From positions 1 through 64,000 of the forward strand of contig CAMXCT020000369.1 of the NCBI GenBank assembly GCA_947184155.2: a DNA stretch of 64,000 nucleotides, read 5' to 3'. This document shows, piece by piece, positions 9,581 through 20,080 of the stretch (its first letter is position 1; each line of letters starts with the position of its first letter). The stretch is from Cladocopium goreaui. Taxonomy: Eukaryota; Sar; Dinophyceae; Suessiales; Symbiodiniaceae. A program made the translations under genes and the position numbers. The notes under the pieces are model-generated. The model did not search any database and was not told where the DNA came from. It worked only from the letters and a program-made list of their open reading frames with translations.

Positions 9581-10795
9581 TTAGGTTGCTCTACGCCGTT
9601 TGGCCATACGTTCCGTAAGGGTGTTGTAGCCCGCCGTAGGCGCTTGTGTATTCCATCGAATGGGTCTCGTCCCAAGTAGCTCACTTTCGATGTTTCTTTT
9701 TCTTTCGGTGCGTGGAAGGGGAGGGGGATTTGTGGCCGCGTTAACGTCATTGAGGGTCTGTATAAGCGCCTGCGCATCTGTAGCGAGTTCACGTAAACTG
9801 AAGAGGGGGAGATCGCATGAATCTAGCTGTAATTGATGAAGCATTGCCCGTTCGGCTTCATAGAGTAAATGTGGAGGGATTTCTTTTGGGAGCCAGAGGC
9901 CATCATGAAGCCAGATCGCTGATGTTATGTGACATCTTCTCGTTAGTTCCTTGTAGTAAGAGATCATAATATGTTCTTCATACCATTCGAGAGTTCGAAA
10001 AGCGGCACCTCTGGCATGAGTAGCATAATGTGGCCTCTTTGCTGGCAGGTGATTGTTAACTAGAACTTGCGTGGCTGATTCAATTTGAAGGCTGAGGTGA
10101 TGTAATGCTGGAGGACAAGTGATATGGTATTCCTTTTCAATTTTAGCATACGCTTCGCTTGCTCCTGCATTCATTACAATTAGTGGATGTCGTTTGACAA
10201 CGGCAAACCGCTGATTAAGCGGTACTAACCCCAGCAGATCCATAAATATCGCTCTCAGATCTACTATGTGCCGGAGGTGACTGCTGCGAAGGAGTCGTCT
10301 CATGATTTCGTAGAAAGCGCCGACCATGTCAACTTCTTGGTGCGTATTTCCAAACAGGAGTAACCGTACTTTTCGTGGCAGTCTTTGAGCACAAGGACCT
10401 CTGCCATACAGTCGGTCTAGACAGTCAGTTGCAGAAGCTGTATACTCTACTATTCGGGGTTTCGCGAGATTGGCAGTGCCCGCTAGATAGGTCTCAAGAT
10501 CTATGCGGTATTGCTGGTTTGCAGTTTGCCTCATAAATTTACTTACCAATTCCATGCTTACCTTCGGGACTTCGGTAAGTAATAGGATCGTAACACCTCG
10601 CGGCCTCTCTTCCAGTACAATAGCTCCTGCTCGCATGGCCAACTGATAGGGCGCTTCAACAGCGATTTCGGTGGGCTCACTTATGTGAGCTGGAAAGGCC
10701 TGTGCCGCTCGGCTCGCCACTCCAGCAAGGTAGTCTGCGAGTATATTGGCTTCTCTTGGGCGGTATACCCATTTTCCATGGTCAAAAAACTTGAT
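9581..10795 (-). pseudogene. LINE pol, part 2: end of RNase H plus HDG-motif C-terminal domain
   Basis: The frame from 10795 opens with the RNase H C-terminus (WVYRPREANILADYLAG, with the His-equivalent Arg and catalytic-pocket Asp), which belongs after the part encoded at 10872-15302. About 330 residues follow with no standard LINE domain: VKRHPLIVMNAGASEAYAKI, then a helix with FRTLEWYEEHIMISYY, then SAIWLHDGLWLPKEIPP. The arrangement of a Glu-bearing helix before an HD motif recalls the palm and motif C (HDE) of family A DNA polymerases, but this is a weak, by-eye inference. The tail is very basic (ERMAKRRRAT). A second, divergent copy of the HDG region lies at 22904-23236. Confidence 0.7.
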
Positions 10796-10871
10796 TGTTT
10801 CCGGCGAATTTGCTGTATAATAGGCTGTAGGTCAATCCCACCAAAGCGTCCTGCAAAGGCTAAGTGTTTAA

Positions 10872-13800
10872 CTATGGGAGGATATCCCCTTGTAAGTGGG
10901 CATGGTCAACTGCGTAGCTTCTGTGTACCATTTCTTCACACAAAAGGTCTGTAGCGAGATTAGCTGACACCGCTTCAGCAAAGATATTGTCTGGGCAACT
11001 AGGCAGTGCAACAGCTCGCCACTTGAGCAACGTTAGTCCTTCTCGCTGGAGTTCTAAGAGAGCAGCGCCCGCTCCACCTGTGCCCGTATCCGCATGGCAG
11101 GACCCGTCAAATTGGACTAGTAGTGTAGTTTTGTCAGAGTTGAGACAGCTACTGAGTACTTCATCGGTGCCTATAGGCTGTAATGCCATAATGCGGCAAT
11201 GATAGTCCCTACACTCACACTGGAAAGTGGAGAGCAAGACATTTGGGGAGATTCCTGTTCCGACCTGGATAGTTTGCTGGATTAACTGCAGTGGTTCAGA
11301 GCCTAAAAAAACGACCGCAACTGTTTGATTGGCTTCCACTGCTTCACGAGTAAAACACGCTCGAGCTGGAGCAAGAGCACACGATATGTGGAGGGGGGGT
11401 TTGTCACAGCACGAGAGTAGCGAGTCATTAATAGAGCAGTGGGCGGAAGCTAACTGCGTCCTTATATGCTGCATTCGAAGGTCCAGGGGTAGTTCTGTTT
11501 GTACCCTTTGCACGAGGTTATGTATCCAGGTATCAATGGGGGTAGGGGGAGCAGAGATTTGATGTCTCATTGCCCCTGATTCCCGTAGTAGCAACCTGAA
11601 TTGGTGAACAACCCGCGATGCTATTGCTAAGTGCTTAGCGCTTTTCCTTGATCCTTCGGCCAGCGACAGTATTGAATCATCTCCTGTCAGGCTTCTTAAA
11701 GCACTGATAGGTACAACACACCACCGAATCCAATGTCCTACAGTATTGTCTCCTTTTGAGCATGCAATGCATTTTTCCCAGTCTTCACTTGCTGGTGGTA
11801 GTTCCTCTTGTGTAGGGAGTACTCTGCGTGATGCCTCCAGCAGTCTTTCAAGGGAGTCTGTTGTGAAGGCTGTCAGTTGTTTGGTTACTATACATGTTTC
11901 ACAAATTGCGGTTTGATAGCCGCCAAGTGGGTATGCGCGGCCAAAGTTAGCACAGAGAGCACATTTTTTTTGCCGGCTTTGGCCACGTCGTGCTAACCAC
12001 TCATCATCATCCTCATTGACCGCCCAGCGTAACAAGGTGAATCTAGTAATACTAGGAATCCATCGCTTGTTGGCCTCGCAAGCCTGGCTGAGCCATGCCC
12101 AGTTGATTCCTCCCGTCCATCCTGCCGTTAGCACCTTATTACGAATATAGTGAGATGCTAGCTGCATCATGTGATGGAGCACACATTGTTTTACTGCGTT
12201 TACACGTTGTTTGATTGTACCACTTCTTGACACTGCTCTTGTTAGGGCATCTTCCCCTACGACACGTGCCCACGCTTGCCATAGTATCCTAACTTCGTGT
12301 GTTTGCCTGTTCACTGCCGGCGGAGTTTCAATGTAAAGCTCATGAACCTTTCCCCCCTTTCGCAGAAATAGCCCTAAGGCAGAAACAAGGATACTTACAC
12401 CCGGGTCAAGTAGTGGTGCAATTTTACACAGTCGAAATACGAATGCAAGAAGGTCATGTCTAATCCAGCTTCGTCCTAGTAAGAGTTCCGTTGCTGCCGC
12501 GCGCAACATTTGCAGATCTTCTGTGGCAGCACCAAAATAGGAGGTAGTATATAGTACCACACTTTGCGCAAACGTATTGAAAGCAATACTCTTAGAGACA
12601 ACTGAGAGGACTGGTTGCCGAAACAGTCTGAGCCGATGTATGAATTTTTCGGCCGCCTTAGGATTGATTTGTTTAAGGGTAGTAGGGTGTGCAGTTACTG
12701 TCCAGAAGTTGCGGTCGGACAATTGGGCGCACCCTAGCAATAATAGTCCTAGTGAGGTCGCAACACCTTGGATGCAGTGTGCCCCAAAACCTGACTGATC
12801 TAACTGACGAAGCACCCAGCTTGGAAGCGGGCTGTTGATTACTAGAGCTGTTTTACATCTACAGTTACACTCTAGTGCCAACAATGGGCATATGGGTGTG
12901 TAATCAGTTCCATTAAGGATACCACAAGCTTCTCGAGGGGTCAATCCTATACACTTGTCAGCTCGTGCAAGCAGGAGTGTCTTTTGGGAAAGGATAGCCG
13001 ATAAGATCGCTGCTCGCGCGGTGGGGTATTTCTTTTGTCGGAGAATAACTTCACTTTCGATCCGCCCGGGCAGAGATTGGACTGAAAAGGGGGGACAGTC
13101 AGTGCTAATAGCTTGCCAACAGTTATGCTGGTCGATTTGAAAACCCGCCGACCAGCAATATTGATAGCATTTGTGGACTCTACTGACCCAGGTAATGTCA
13201 TGTCCTGGTCCTGCAATCGTGTTGTCGTCAATGTATCCCTGAACACTGAGGACTCGTGGGATACGATTCATATAGTGATATATCGGGTCCATTGCCAGGC
13301 AGAATAGGAACACTGAGAAAGACCTTCCCATATCAACTCCCACATGCACCGCCCTAGGCGGCAGCAATCTGCCTTGAACTTTATGGCGGATGAGTCTTCC
13401 AAATAGGATATATTTGGCATAGTTACATACCCATGTCGGCGCGTTGCGCATTCGCAGGATATGTAGGATCCAGTAGGGATTAACCCGCTCAAAGGCCTTT
13501 GATAGATCAACTAGCAATGCGGCCACGGGAGTATTGCTATCCAGTAAGGCTTGTATGGCATGGACAGCATGCTGCGGTTCTTTGAAGCAATTCATGACGA
13601 CCTGCGAAGGATGCATATAGGTACAAGTTGCTTTCATGACTACAGCAGCAATAGTGCCATCAACAAGCCTATCACAGGTATTGGGCATTCCTAAGGGCCT
13701 GAAATAATCAGCAGTCGGGCCTACTTTTGCCTTGGGTATCCAAACCCCTACTTGTACAGGTGCAGCTCGGAGGCCTGCTAGCATTTTCATCATCAGCTGA

Positions 13801-15302
13801 TCTAGGACTGGGTAGCTATCTTCAGGGGAAAGCCTCCATGCAGAGTAAGGGATTCCATCAGGGCCAGGGGCTGAATCTTTAGTGCCAAGGAGCGTATGGA
13901 GAAAATCTTGTTTCTGGGGAAGTTCAATACTCGGCCACGACGAAGCAGTCTGATACTCCCGTAAAATGGGTTCCCATTCTTGAAGAGAATCTTGAGGCTT
14001 TACAAACCAAAAGTTCCGCGTGTCAAGCATGGCTTCATCCAGCATCTGGGAGGTGGTGCACTGTTCTCCCTGCTGATTGAGGATCGGCCCATTATAAATG
14101 ACGCCCTTGGGGCAAATGGATCGCAAACGGTTCCAGAACGTAATGTTATTGCCGATACCTCTGGCTTGTTGATTTACCTGCTCAAGAGCAGGATATTGCC
14201 GAGTCATCGTGATCTGGTCTAAAAAATCAAAAATTTGTTTCAACAGATCACTTCGAATTGTAATTTTTCCTGGATATAGCTCACTGACACCGCTGGAAGT
14301 GAATATATGGTAAGTGGCAGCCTGGAGTGCATGGAAATGCTTTGCAGGTACGTGTAACACCTCAGCTCGAATTTTGGGGAATTTCCTTAGAAGTTCATGC
14401 TCAGGAATTCGAGGGTGATCCGATGGAATAGGTTGTTGTCTCCACCAGGACCAAAGGGTGGACACAAACTCAACTTCATCAGTTTGGGGTAGTCTTTGGA
14501 TCCTTCGTATCAGCTCTTGTAGGTCATTAGGAACCATGTAGGGGTCAGCCTCGTTCTTTCCAGGGCAAAACACGTTAGTTGGGATGGTTTGATGGACAGG
14601 GTCTTTCATATCACTTTTGACTCTTGGTCGAACAACAAAGGTCGCAGTGAGCTGGTAATGTCCACTTAGGTGATGTCGCCTATTGGCTGCTACCACAACA
14701 TCGATTTGGGCTGCAGCTATATAATCAGTGGGACATAATACTCTGTCGAGTGCTGAACTTCCAGTAGGGCTTTCAAAAGTGTGAAGTTGCGGATGCGTGT
14801 CAAGAACTTGCGCGTGGACTAATAATTCATTCCAAAGGTCCGGGCAGCTGGCATCCACTTGGTTGAAATCTCCCCCCATATAAAGGGGAAAATCTACTTT
14901 ACTGGTCTTGACCCAGGTGATTAATTCTTTTAGCTCATCGACCTTGGTTTGTGGATGTAGATACACTGACAAGAGTCCGATGGTAGAATATCTGTCTTGA
15001 ATGACGGCAAGGACAATGCGACCTGGTATGACAACTTCCGTTCGGTCAAGTTTCCACCCTGGTGGAATTAGGGCTGCAGAACCACCCGACACTCCACCTC
15101 TTTCTGTTAACAATCCTTGGGTGTGTGCAACTTGAATACCTGGTATATTATGGTGCAAGACCTGATGGGTTTCAGCATGCCATCTGGTTTCTTGTAGTAA
15201 GACCGGGCCTGTTCGTAGAAGTAGTTTAATGAGTTGGTCCTCCACGAGCCCGATCACATATACATTGGACACTTCGTGCCACATGAGTCCACTGTGGCAC
15301 AA
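10872..15302 (-). pseudogene. LINE pol, part 1: endonuclease, reverse transcriptase, RNase H start
   Basis: The frame is 1476 codons. Endonuclease, residues 1-225: LLQETRW (about 35-41), GGDFNQV (143-149), and near 210 LSGHYQL where SDH is usual, so the final motif is altered. Reverse transcriptase, about 470-760: APGPDGIPY, WIPK, FRPLGM, LLVDLSKAFERV with the first catalytic Asp (about 599), and YIDD (about 690-693). Zinc-binding candidates CALC...CETC and CIAC...H...C lie before RNase H, which starts near 1392 with QFDGS and has Glu about 1443 and a final GD. The frame then stops (TAG at 10872-10874); the next frame continues the RNase H as YPPIVKHLAFAGRFGGIDL. The element is therefore probably inactive, unless the breaks are assembly errors. 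Confidence 0.88.
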
Positions 15303-17848
15303 GGAGGTTTCCGGACGGTACTGTGGAATGCACCTAAAGATCTAAGAGCTGCTGTTGAGGACGTCGTTGCTTTCTGCACCTATCTGAAGAATTCTTATCG
15401 CAACTTGCAACAGGGAGCGACCTCGCAGCTGCTTGTCTTATGCAACCGTACTGCGGTGCTTGCTACTCCAACATGGCTTCCAGTCAATGTGGCATGGTGG
15501 GCTGAGACTTTCCACCACTTCCTCTGCTGCGGGGGCAACAGCACGCATTGCGGTCATTGTTCAAACAGACTGTGGGTTTCTCAGTGGAGGACGCAGAGGT
15601 GTAACAGCAGACGAGCGTGAAGACTGCTATGGGAGAGCAACTGTAGCGCTCACAAGAGCCATTGAACATACCTATATTGTCTCGCCTCTTGATATGGCAG
15701 GCATGATTGGCATGGCCCAGACACTGGGAGTGTACCACTATGGATATGGATACTTCACATTGAAAGATCGAGACATTCAGTATCATGGCCCTACAACCTA
15801 CCCCAGCGACAAAATTGCTATACTGGACTGGGGATTAGGGGCACCTTTTATTCCACAAGACAAACCCCCTCTTGCTATTGCCATGATTGTGACCATCAAT
15901 GGCACGCGAGCGTGGCGACGATATTGGTTGGTTGTGGCATGCAGAGATAAGTTGCGTCTTCCCCTTGATGTCCTTGCAGCGCTGGAGTCTCGCACACGTG
16001 ACCATGTGCTGACGACCAGCGGTTTTTTCCCCTGCTCGATCGATCGTGAATACTTGTATGGTTATGCTGCTGATGGTTACAGATCTCCTCTCTGGCTGTG
16101 TGCAGCCTATAATGGGTCCCCAGCACTTGTTCATCGACATCGAGGCCACAAGGTCTTCTTTCACGTGGGTATACAGGATCGGCAACTCGTCGTAATACCG
16201 GGTATTCATTATTTCGATGCCCATCGGTTGCAACCGGACCTCTTGGACACATTGGATCGCCAGATTGATCCAGGGTCTATGAAACTCGCAAGCCCCGAAG
16301 GTGCAGGAGACACAGTGAATGACCCCTCCTCGGATGAGGAAGCAGCCTCTACCGATGACGAGAGTGATCCAGAAGACCCTACAGTTGCATGGTGCCCACC
16401 CATACCTGATGCAGCTGAAGATCCCTCTGAAGATGAGATCGCGAGTGCAGCTGACCAGCCAGCAATCCTGATTTCTAATGTCCAAGCCAACGGAAACCCT
16501 TTTTGCATACCCGAAAACCTTGGAGCTCTCCCACCCTTGTGGCTACAGGCAAGATTGACGTTGTCTTCGACTGCTATCCAAGAAAAGTTTGCGCGCATCT
16601 TGCTTGAGTGTGGCCTGTGAACTGTGGTTGCGCGGGCAAATTGCCAGGGTGGAGGATGTCCTCCTGCAGGTGGTGCTTTTCACTGCTTACGCAATTGTAA
16701 GGACCGTGCCTAGTGCGAATCGGCCAAACCAGAGGGAAAAAAAAAAGTCCTCCTGCAGGTGGCAAGGGCTCTCACAATTCGTTTGGCAGAGAAGCTCGCC
16801 CAGGCGATGAGCTCTTTGATGAGATTGGCTGAATCCATGGTGACTCCAGAAACTGAATGCTTGCTGTATGCCACGTACTGGTTTCGGCCCATCCTGTCTG
16901 AACTCATTGGCTCGGCCCGAGAGAGCTCTGAGGTGAACCGGAGTCGAGCGCCGAGTGGCCCAGTTAAAGTCCTGGTCACAGATCGGCCGCATCGACGCAT
17001 GACTGGGCTAGTGGACCTTACGAGTGGTGCCTCTGCCCTACTGGCATGGTTCCCGGCCAGCTGGGCCAGCAAAATCGCTCCCAAACTTCTCGAGAATGCT
17101 CCTGAGAATGCGCAGAAACCACAAGAAATTAACATCGCTTGCCCGAAACGTTCCTGTGACGAGACTCCGGTGGAGGGAGCAAAGCAGGTGCTCCAGGCAG
17201 TTAAATTTGCTGCCAAAAACATGCCTGGTTTTCGTCTTGGTTTGGATGAAGACTTTCAAATGGCTGGATGTTTCCAGGAGCTCATCCATGGATATACAAC
17301 AGGGCTTGTTGAACCATACATGATGCGAGGTCTCCAACCACTGGGACCGAATCGCACCACTCTAGAAATTATCATTCCCTCTCAAGCAGGGCTCACACCC
17401 GAGAAGTGGAAAGAAACAGCCACACTGTCCACTTGATTGGCCTTCCAACTACAGTCTTTTGCGATTGTGGCATACCAATGGGAGCCTCCATCAAACGGAA
17501 GCGCGACTCAGGAATCAACTGTCGCACAGCCATATGTTTGCTGAGTGGACAGTGCATCTCCACAGACTTGCAGAGCGTGTCTTATTCCAGCAACCTGCAG
17601 TTTATGTAGCGGGACATGCCTTGCAAACCAACCTGCGGGAACGAAACTTCCCCGACAGGAAAGTCCGCAGGAGGGTTCCTCCGGAAGACCTGGACGACCA
17701 TCAAAGGGCGATCCGAGCGCTTCTGCAGCGTGCTAGTGATCAGCAAAGCGTGAGCCCAGTTTCGTTTGGGCTCACCAACGAATGGAACGACACCATTACA
17801 TCAGATAAAAAGCATCATTTGGAACATTTCACGAGAGGTATGACATGA
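15298..17848 (+). pseudogene. Broken superfamily 1 helicase gene (C-terminal half)
   Basis: The plus strand encodes the C-terminal part of an SF1 (UPF1/NAM7-like) helicase in pieces. The first frame has QLLVLCNRTAVL. A frameshift near 15480 leads to TARIAVIVQTDCGFL and RATVALTRAIEHTYIVSPLD (motifs V and VI), then about 250 further residues ending at 16620 in a Ser/Asp/Glu-rich tail. A second shift near 16590 continues as LWLRGQIARVEDVLLQVARA, interrupted by a 73-bp SINE fragment, to 17436. A third shift carries on to 17848. Walker A/B motifs are absent: the N-terminal half is missing at the border with the non-LTR element. No intact start or promoter is visible. Helicases of this type unwind RNA or DNA. 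Similar sequences seem multicopy in dinoflagellates, which would suit an element-borne gene, but I cannot test that here. Confidence 0.72.
16674..16746 (+). mobile_element. SINE family 1, 5'-truncated copy with target-site duplication
   Basis: This 73-bp insert ends in A10 and is flanked by a perfect 16-bp duplication (GTCCTCCTGCAGGTGG at 16658-16673 and 16747-16762). Its body, with the core CTTTTCACTGCTTACGCAAT, matches the 3' ends of the copies at 20919 and 28060. Removing it restores an open frame in the helicase relic, so the insertion came after that frame existed. Confidence 0.85.
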
Positions 17849-18055
17849 TCCCCCGCTCACCCCAATTCGCATCACTTTTACCCATGTTTTGAGTGTCCAC
17901 CCCTTCTCTCTCTTCTTCTTTCCCCTCTTTTCTGTTTCACTCCGCATTGTCTCACGCAATATGTGGCTTTTGCTTCATCAACAATGCTGGTGGGAGTTGA
18001 CTTACTTTACATTTGGTCCTTTCGTCATTTCCACTTAAGGTTACTGTCCATATCG
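17849..18055. other. Non-coding stretch
   Basis: Pyrimidine-rich (CTCTCTTCTTCTTT) from about 17900 to 17940, possibly an intron tract; otherwise nothing recognised. Confidence 0.3.
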
Positions 18056-18086
18056 GTGTGTCTGTCCAAAGACGTGACAGGTGCAC
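18056..18086 (+). promoter_or_regulatory. Invariant-loop hairpin, copy 6 (plus strand)
   Basis: On the plus strand CTGTC and GACAG flank CAAAGACGT, and outer bases GTGTGT/GTGCAC extend the stem with T-G pairs and one mismatch. It lies about 300 nt upstream of, and on the same strand as, the short coding stretch starting at 18376. This repeats the hairpin-then-start order seen on the minus strand. Confidence 0.6.
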
Positions 18087-18387
18087 CGGTATGTAGCAGG
18101 GGACTCAGGATTCCTCATGTATAATTGTCAGCTTCATTGTGCTGCGCATGCCCGGCCCCTACCTATTCAGACCATTCAAACAGTTGGTAGCCACACTCAT
18201 ATACAGTAGGTGTGAGTGCCAGCTAAGGGGTAACAGATCGGGCAATATGGGTCACCTTTGCACTGGTGTCTTGAATGTGCTGTCCAGTCGAGAGCTTAGA
18301 TTCTACTAGAGTCTCGTCCACCATGAAGCCTATTGCACTGGCGCGTGCCCTCGCATCCTTTGCCTGACAATCATAGATGGGTGACGA

Positions 18388-18655
18388 TTTTTCTTTTGTG
18401 GTTTTTTGTTTGTTGTTTGGGTTTGTTTTGGTGTTGTTTTGCTTTTGGTTCTTTGTTTTTCGGTTTTTGTTCTCCGTTTTTGTTCTCTGGAACGTGACAA
18501 GCCCTTGGACTATGTATCGGTCCTCTTCCAGTTTACTTTTGCGGCCACTACAGCATCGGCCCCTGCGTGAATTAAATAATTAATCTCATTTGCAACATGC
18601 TTGGATAGCTGTTGAACGACCTGGCGGAAGCCACACGGCGTTGGACGGAAAAAAA
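18388..18655 (+). mobile_element. SINE family 2, 5'-truncated copy
   Basis: Flanked by a perfect 19-bp duplication (18369-18387 and 18656-18674, core ATCATAGATGGGTGACGA). It is very T/G-rich at its start (repeated TTTGTTTG-like runs), has a conserved 3' part containing ACGACCTGGCGGAAGCC and ends in oligo(A). It matches the 3' half of the copy at 18714-19225. Confidence 0.88.
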
Positions 18656-18713
18656 AATCATAGATGGGTGACGAAACTGATGTTATTACTCCGAGACTTA
18701 GTATTGACGAGAC

Positions 18714-19225
18714 TGGCTGGGGGGATCCCTGGTTTCCGCATTGAGCCTTGTTGCTTCCCGCACCCTTCAAGTGGCCCATGGTGATTTTGTCTTTGGTCTT
18801 GTTGTTGTTTAAATTTATGGGCCTGCCAACATGACACACAAGTTGTCATCTGCATGCGCTGAGATGATAACAAGCTATCACCTCTCGTCTCAACAGATCT
18901 GTTTCACCCATAAACTGGAACCTGTCACGTCACGGTTTTGTGGCCTTGTGGTTGTTTTTCTTTTGTGTGGTTTTTTGTTTGTTGTTTGGGTTTGTTTTGG
19001 TGTTGTTTTGCTTTTGGTTCTTTGTTTTTCGGTTTTTGTTCTCCGTTTTTGTTCTCTGGAACGTGACAAGCCCTTGGACTATGTATCGGTCCTCTTCCAG
19101 TTTACTTTTGCGGCCACTACAGCATCGGCCCCTGCGTGAATTAAATAATTAATCTCATTTGCAACATGCTTGGATAGCTGTTGAACGACCTGGCGGAAGC
19201 CACACGGCGTTGGACGGAAAAAAAA
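18714..19225 (+). mobile_element. SINE family 2, probably full-length copy (512 bp)
   Basis: Flanked by a perfect 21-bp duplication (18693-18713 and 19226-19246). The 5' part (18714-18945) is unique to this copy and has small hairpins, such as ATGACA...TGTCAT near 18832. The middle is T/G-rich, the 3' part is shared with the other copy, and the tail is oligo(A). I found no convincing pol III A and B boxes. A related 3' motif (GACGACCTGGCGGA) also occurs at about 27208. Confidence 0.88.
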
Positions 19226-19329
19226 GAGACTTAGTATTGACGAGACAACCATTCTCCCACCCTTCCCACTAGTTAAGGTATCTGAATTCGTTTATTGATC
19301 CCTAGGTTTTGCCCTTAGCAGAGCTACCT

Positions 19330-20080
19330 TAGGTGTTGGTGCCTTGTGTTATGGTTCTGTTTTTTTGTTTGTTCCCTGCCTGACGTGGCCCCCCCTCCCC
19401 CTCGGATCGTCCTCTTTGGCGCCTTGGTCCAGGTTTTACTGGTGCCTCCCTCTGGGTATCGTTGCTTCCGGCGACGGCCTGGCTGCCTTGCCTCTGTGCG
19501 TGGAGTGTTGTGGCACATCGTCTCCCCTCTTCATTGTGTCTCATGGCAACAAAGGTCTGTGGCCCTGTGTGGGGATCTGTCCCTCTACACCATGCTTCCT
19601 GTGTTGTTGGGGTGCTGTGTGCTCCCTCACTGAGGTATTCATCCTTGTATGATCCTTGGCCGCTTTTTGGACACCGCTAAGGCACGTTCGTACCCCTTCT
19701 GGTGCGTGTGTGTCACGTTCTCCATCTGTCCTCTGCTGCCTCCTGGCTCCTCTCCTCTCTTCTTCTGTGTGGTTCGGAGGTTGTGGTGCTTTGGCCGCCC
19801 CCCTCTTCCTCTTCCCCCCCTTGATGGCAGGTTTCTTGTTTGTTGGTTGTGTGTTGTTTGTTGATTCTTTTGCCTGGATACCGAGGATACCACCCTGCAT
19901 AATAGCTCTGTCGTTTCACCTTGGCTACATTGGTCTTATGTTTTCTGTGACTAAGGATTCTTCCGAGGCGGGGTAGCTTTATACTGTCCCCCCCTCGCCC
20001 CTCCCATTAATTCACGTTGAATTTGTTTGGTTTCTTTTGTGGCTTTTTCTTCGGCTTTGTATTGGGGAGGGCCCTTCTCA
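19330..20080 (+). other. A-poor, C/T/G-rich non-coding stretch
   Basis: For about 750 bp the plus strand is strikingly poor in A, with runs such as CCCCCCCTCCCCCT and long T/G/C blocks. Open frames here exist because stop codons need A. I see no conserved protein and treat the frames as artefacts. The nature is unknown: intron or degraded T/G-rich retroposon. Confidence 0.45.

Larger units (their letters stand above)
9581..15302 (-). mobile_element. Decayed non-LTR (LINE-type) retrotransposon
   Basis: One minus-strand element carries, in order, an apurinic/apyrimidinic-type endonuclease, reverse transcriptase, Cys/His zinc-binding motifs, RNase H and an extra C-terminal domain. Two frame breaks fall in the RNase H region (about 10880 and 10795), so the single ancestral ORF is now split. 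The 5' end abuts a plus-strand helicase relic at about 15300. I found no poly(A) or target-site duplication, so exact ends are unknown. The order endonuclease-RT-RNase H is that of I/R1-like clades. Confidence 0.85.
18376..19277 (+). pseudogene. Short coding exon split by two SINE insertions
   Basis: Removing the two SINE inserts and one copy of each duplication leaves an ATG frame reading MGDETDVITPRLSIDETT and continuing ILPPFPLVK up to a GTATCT donor-like site at 19278. The first SINE splits it at codons 2-4 and the second after RLSIDE. The peptide is too short to identify. It may be a first exon, now broken unless the SINEs are spliced out. A second ATG at 18322 opens a 14-codon frame (MKPIALARALASFA) just upstream. 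Confidence 0.4.
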
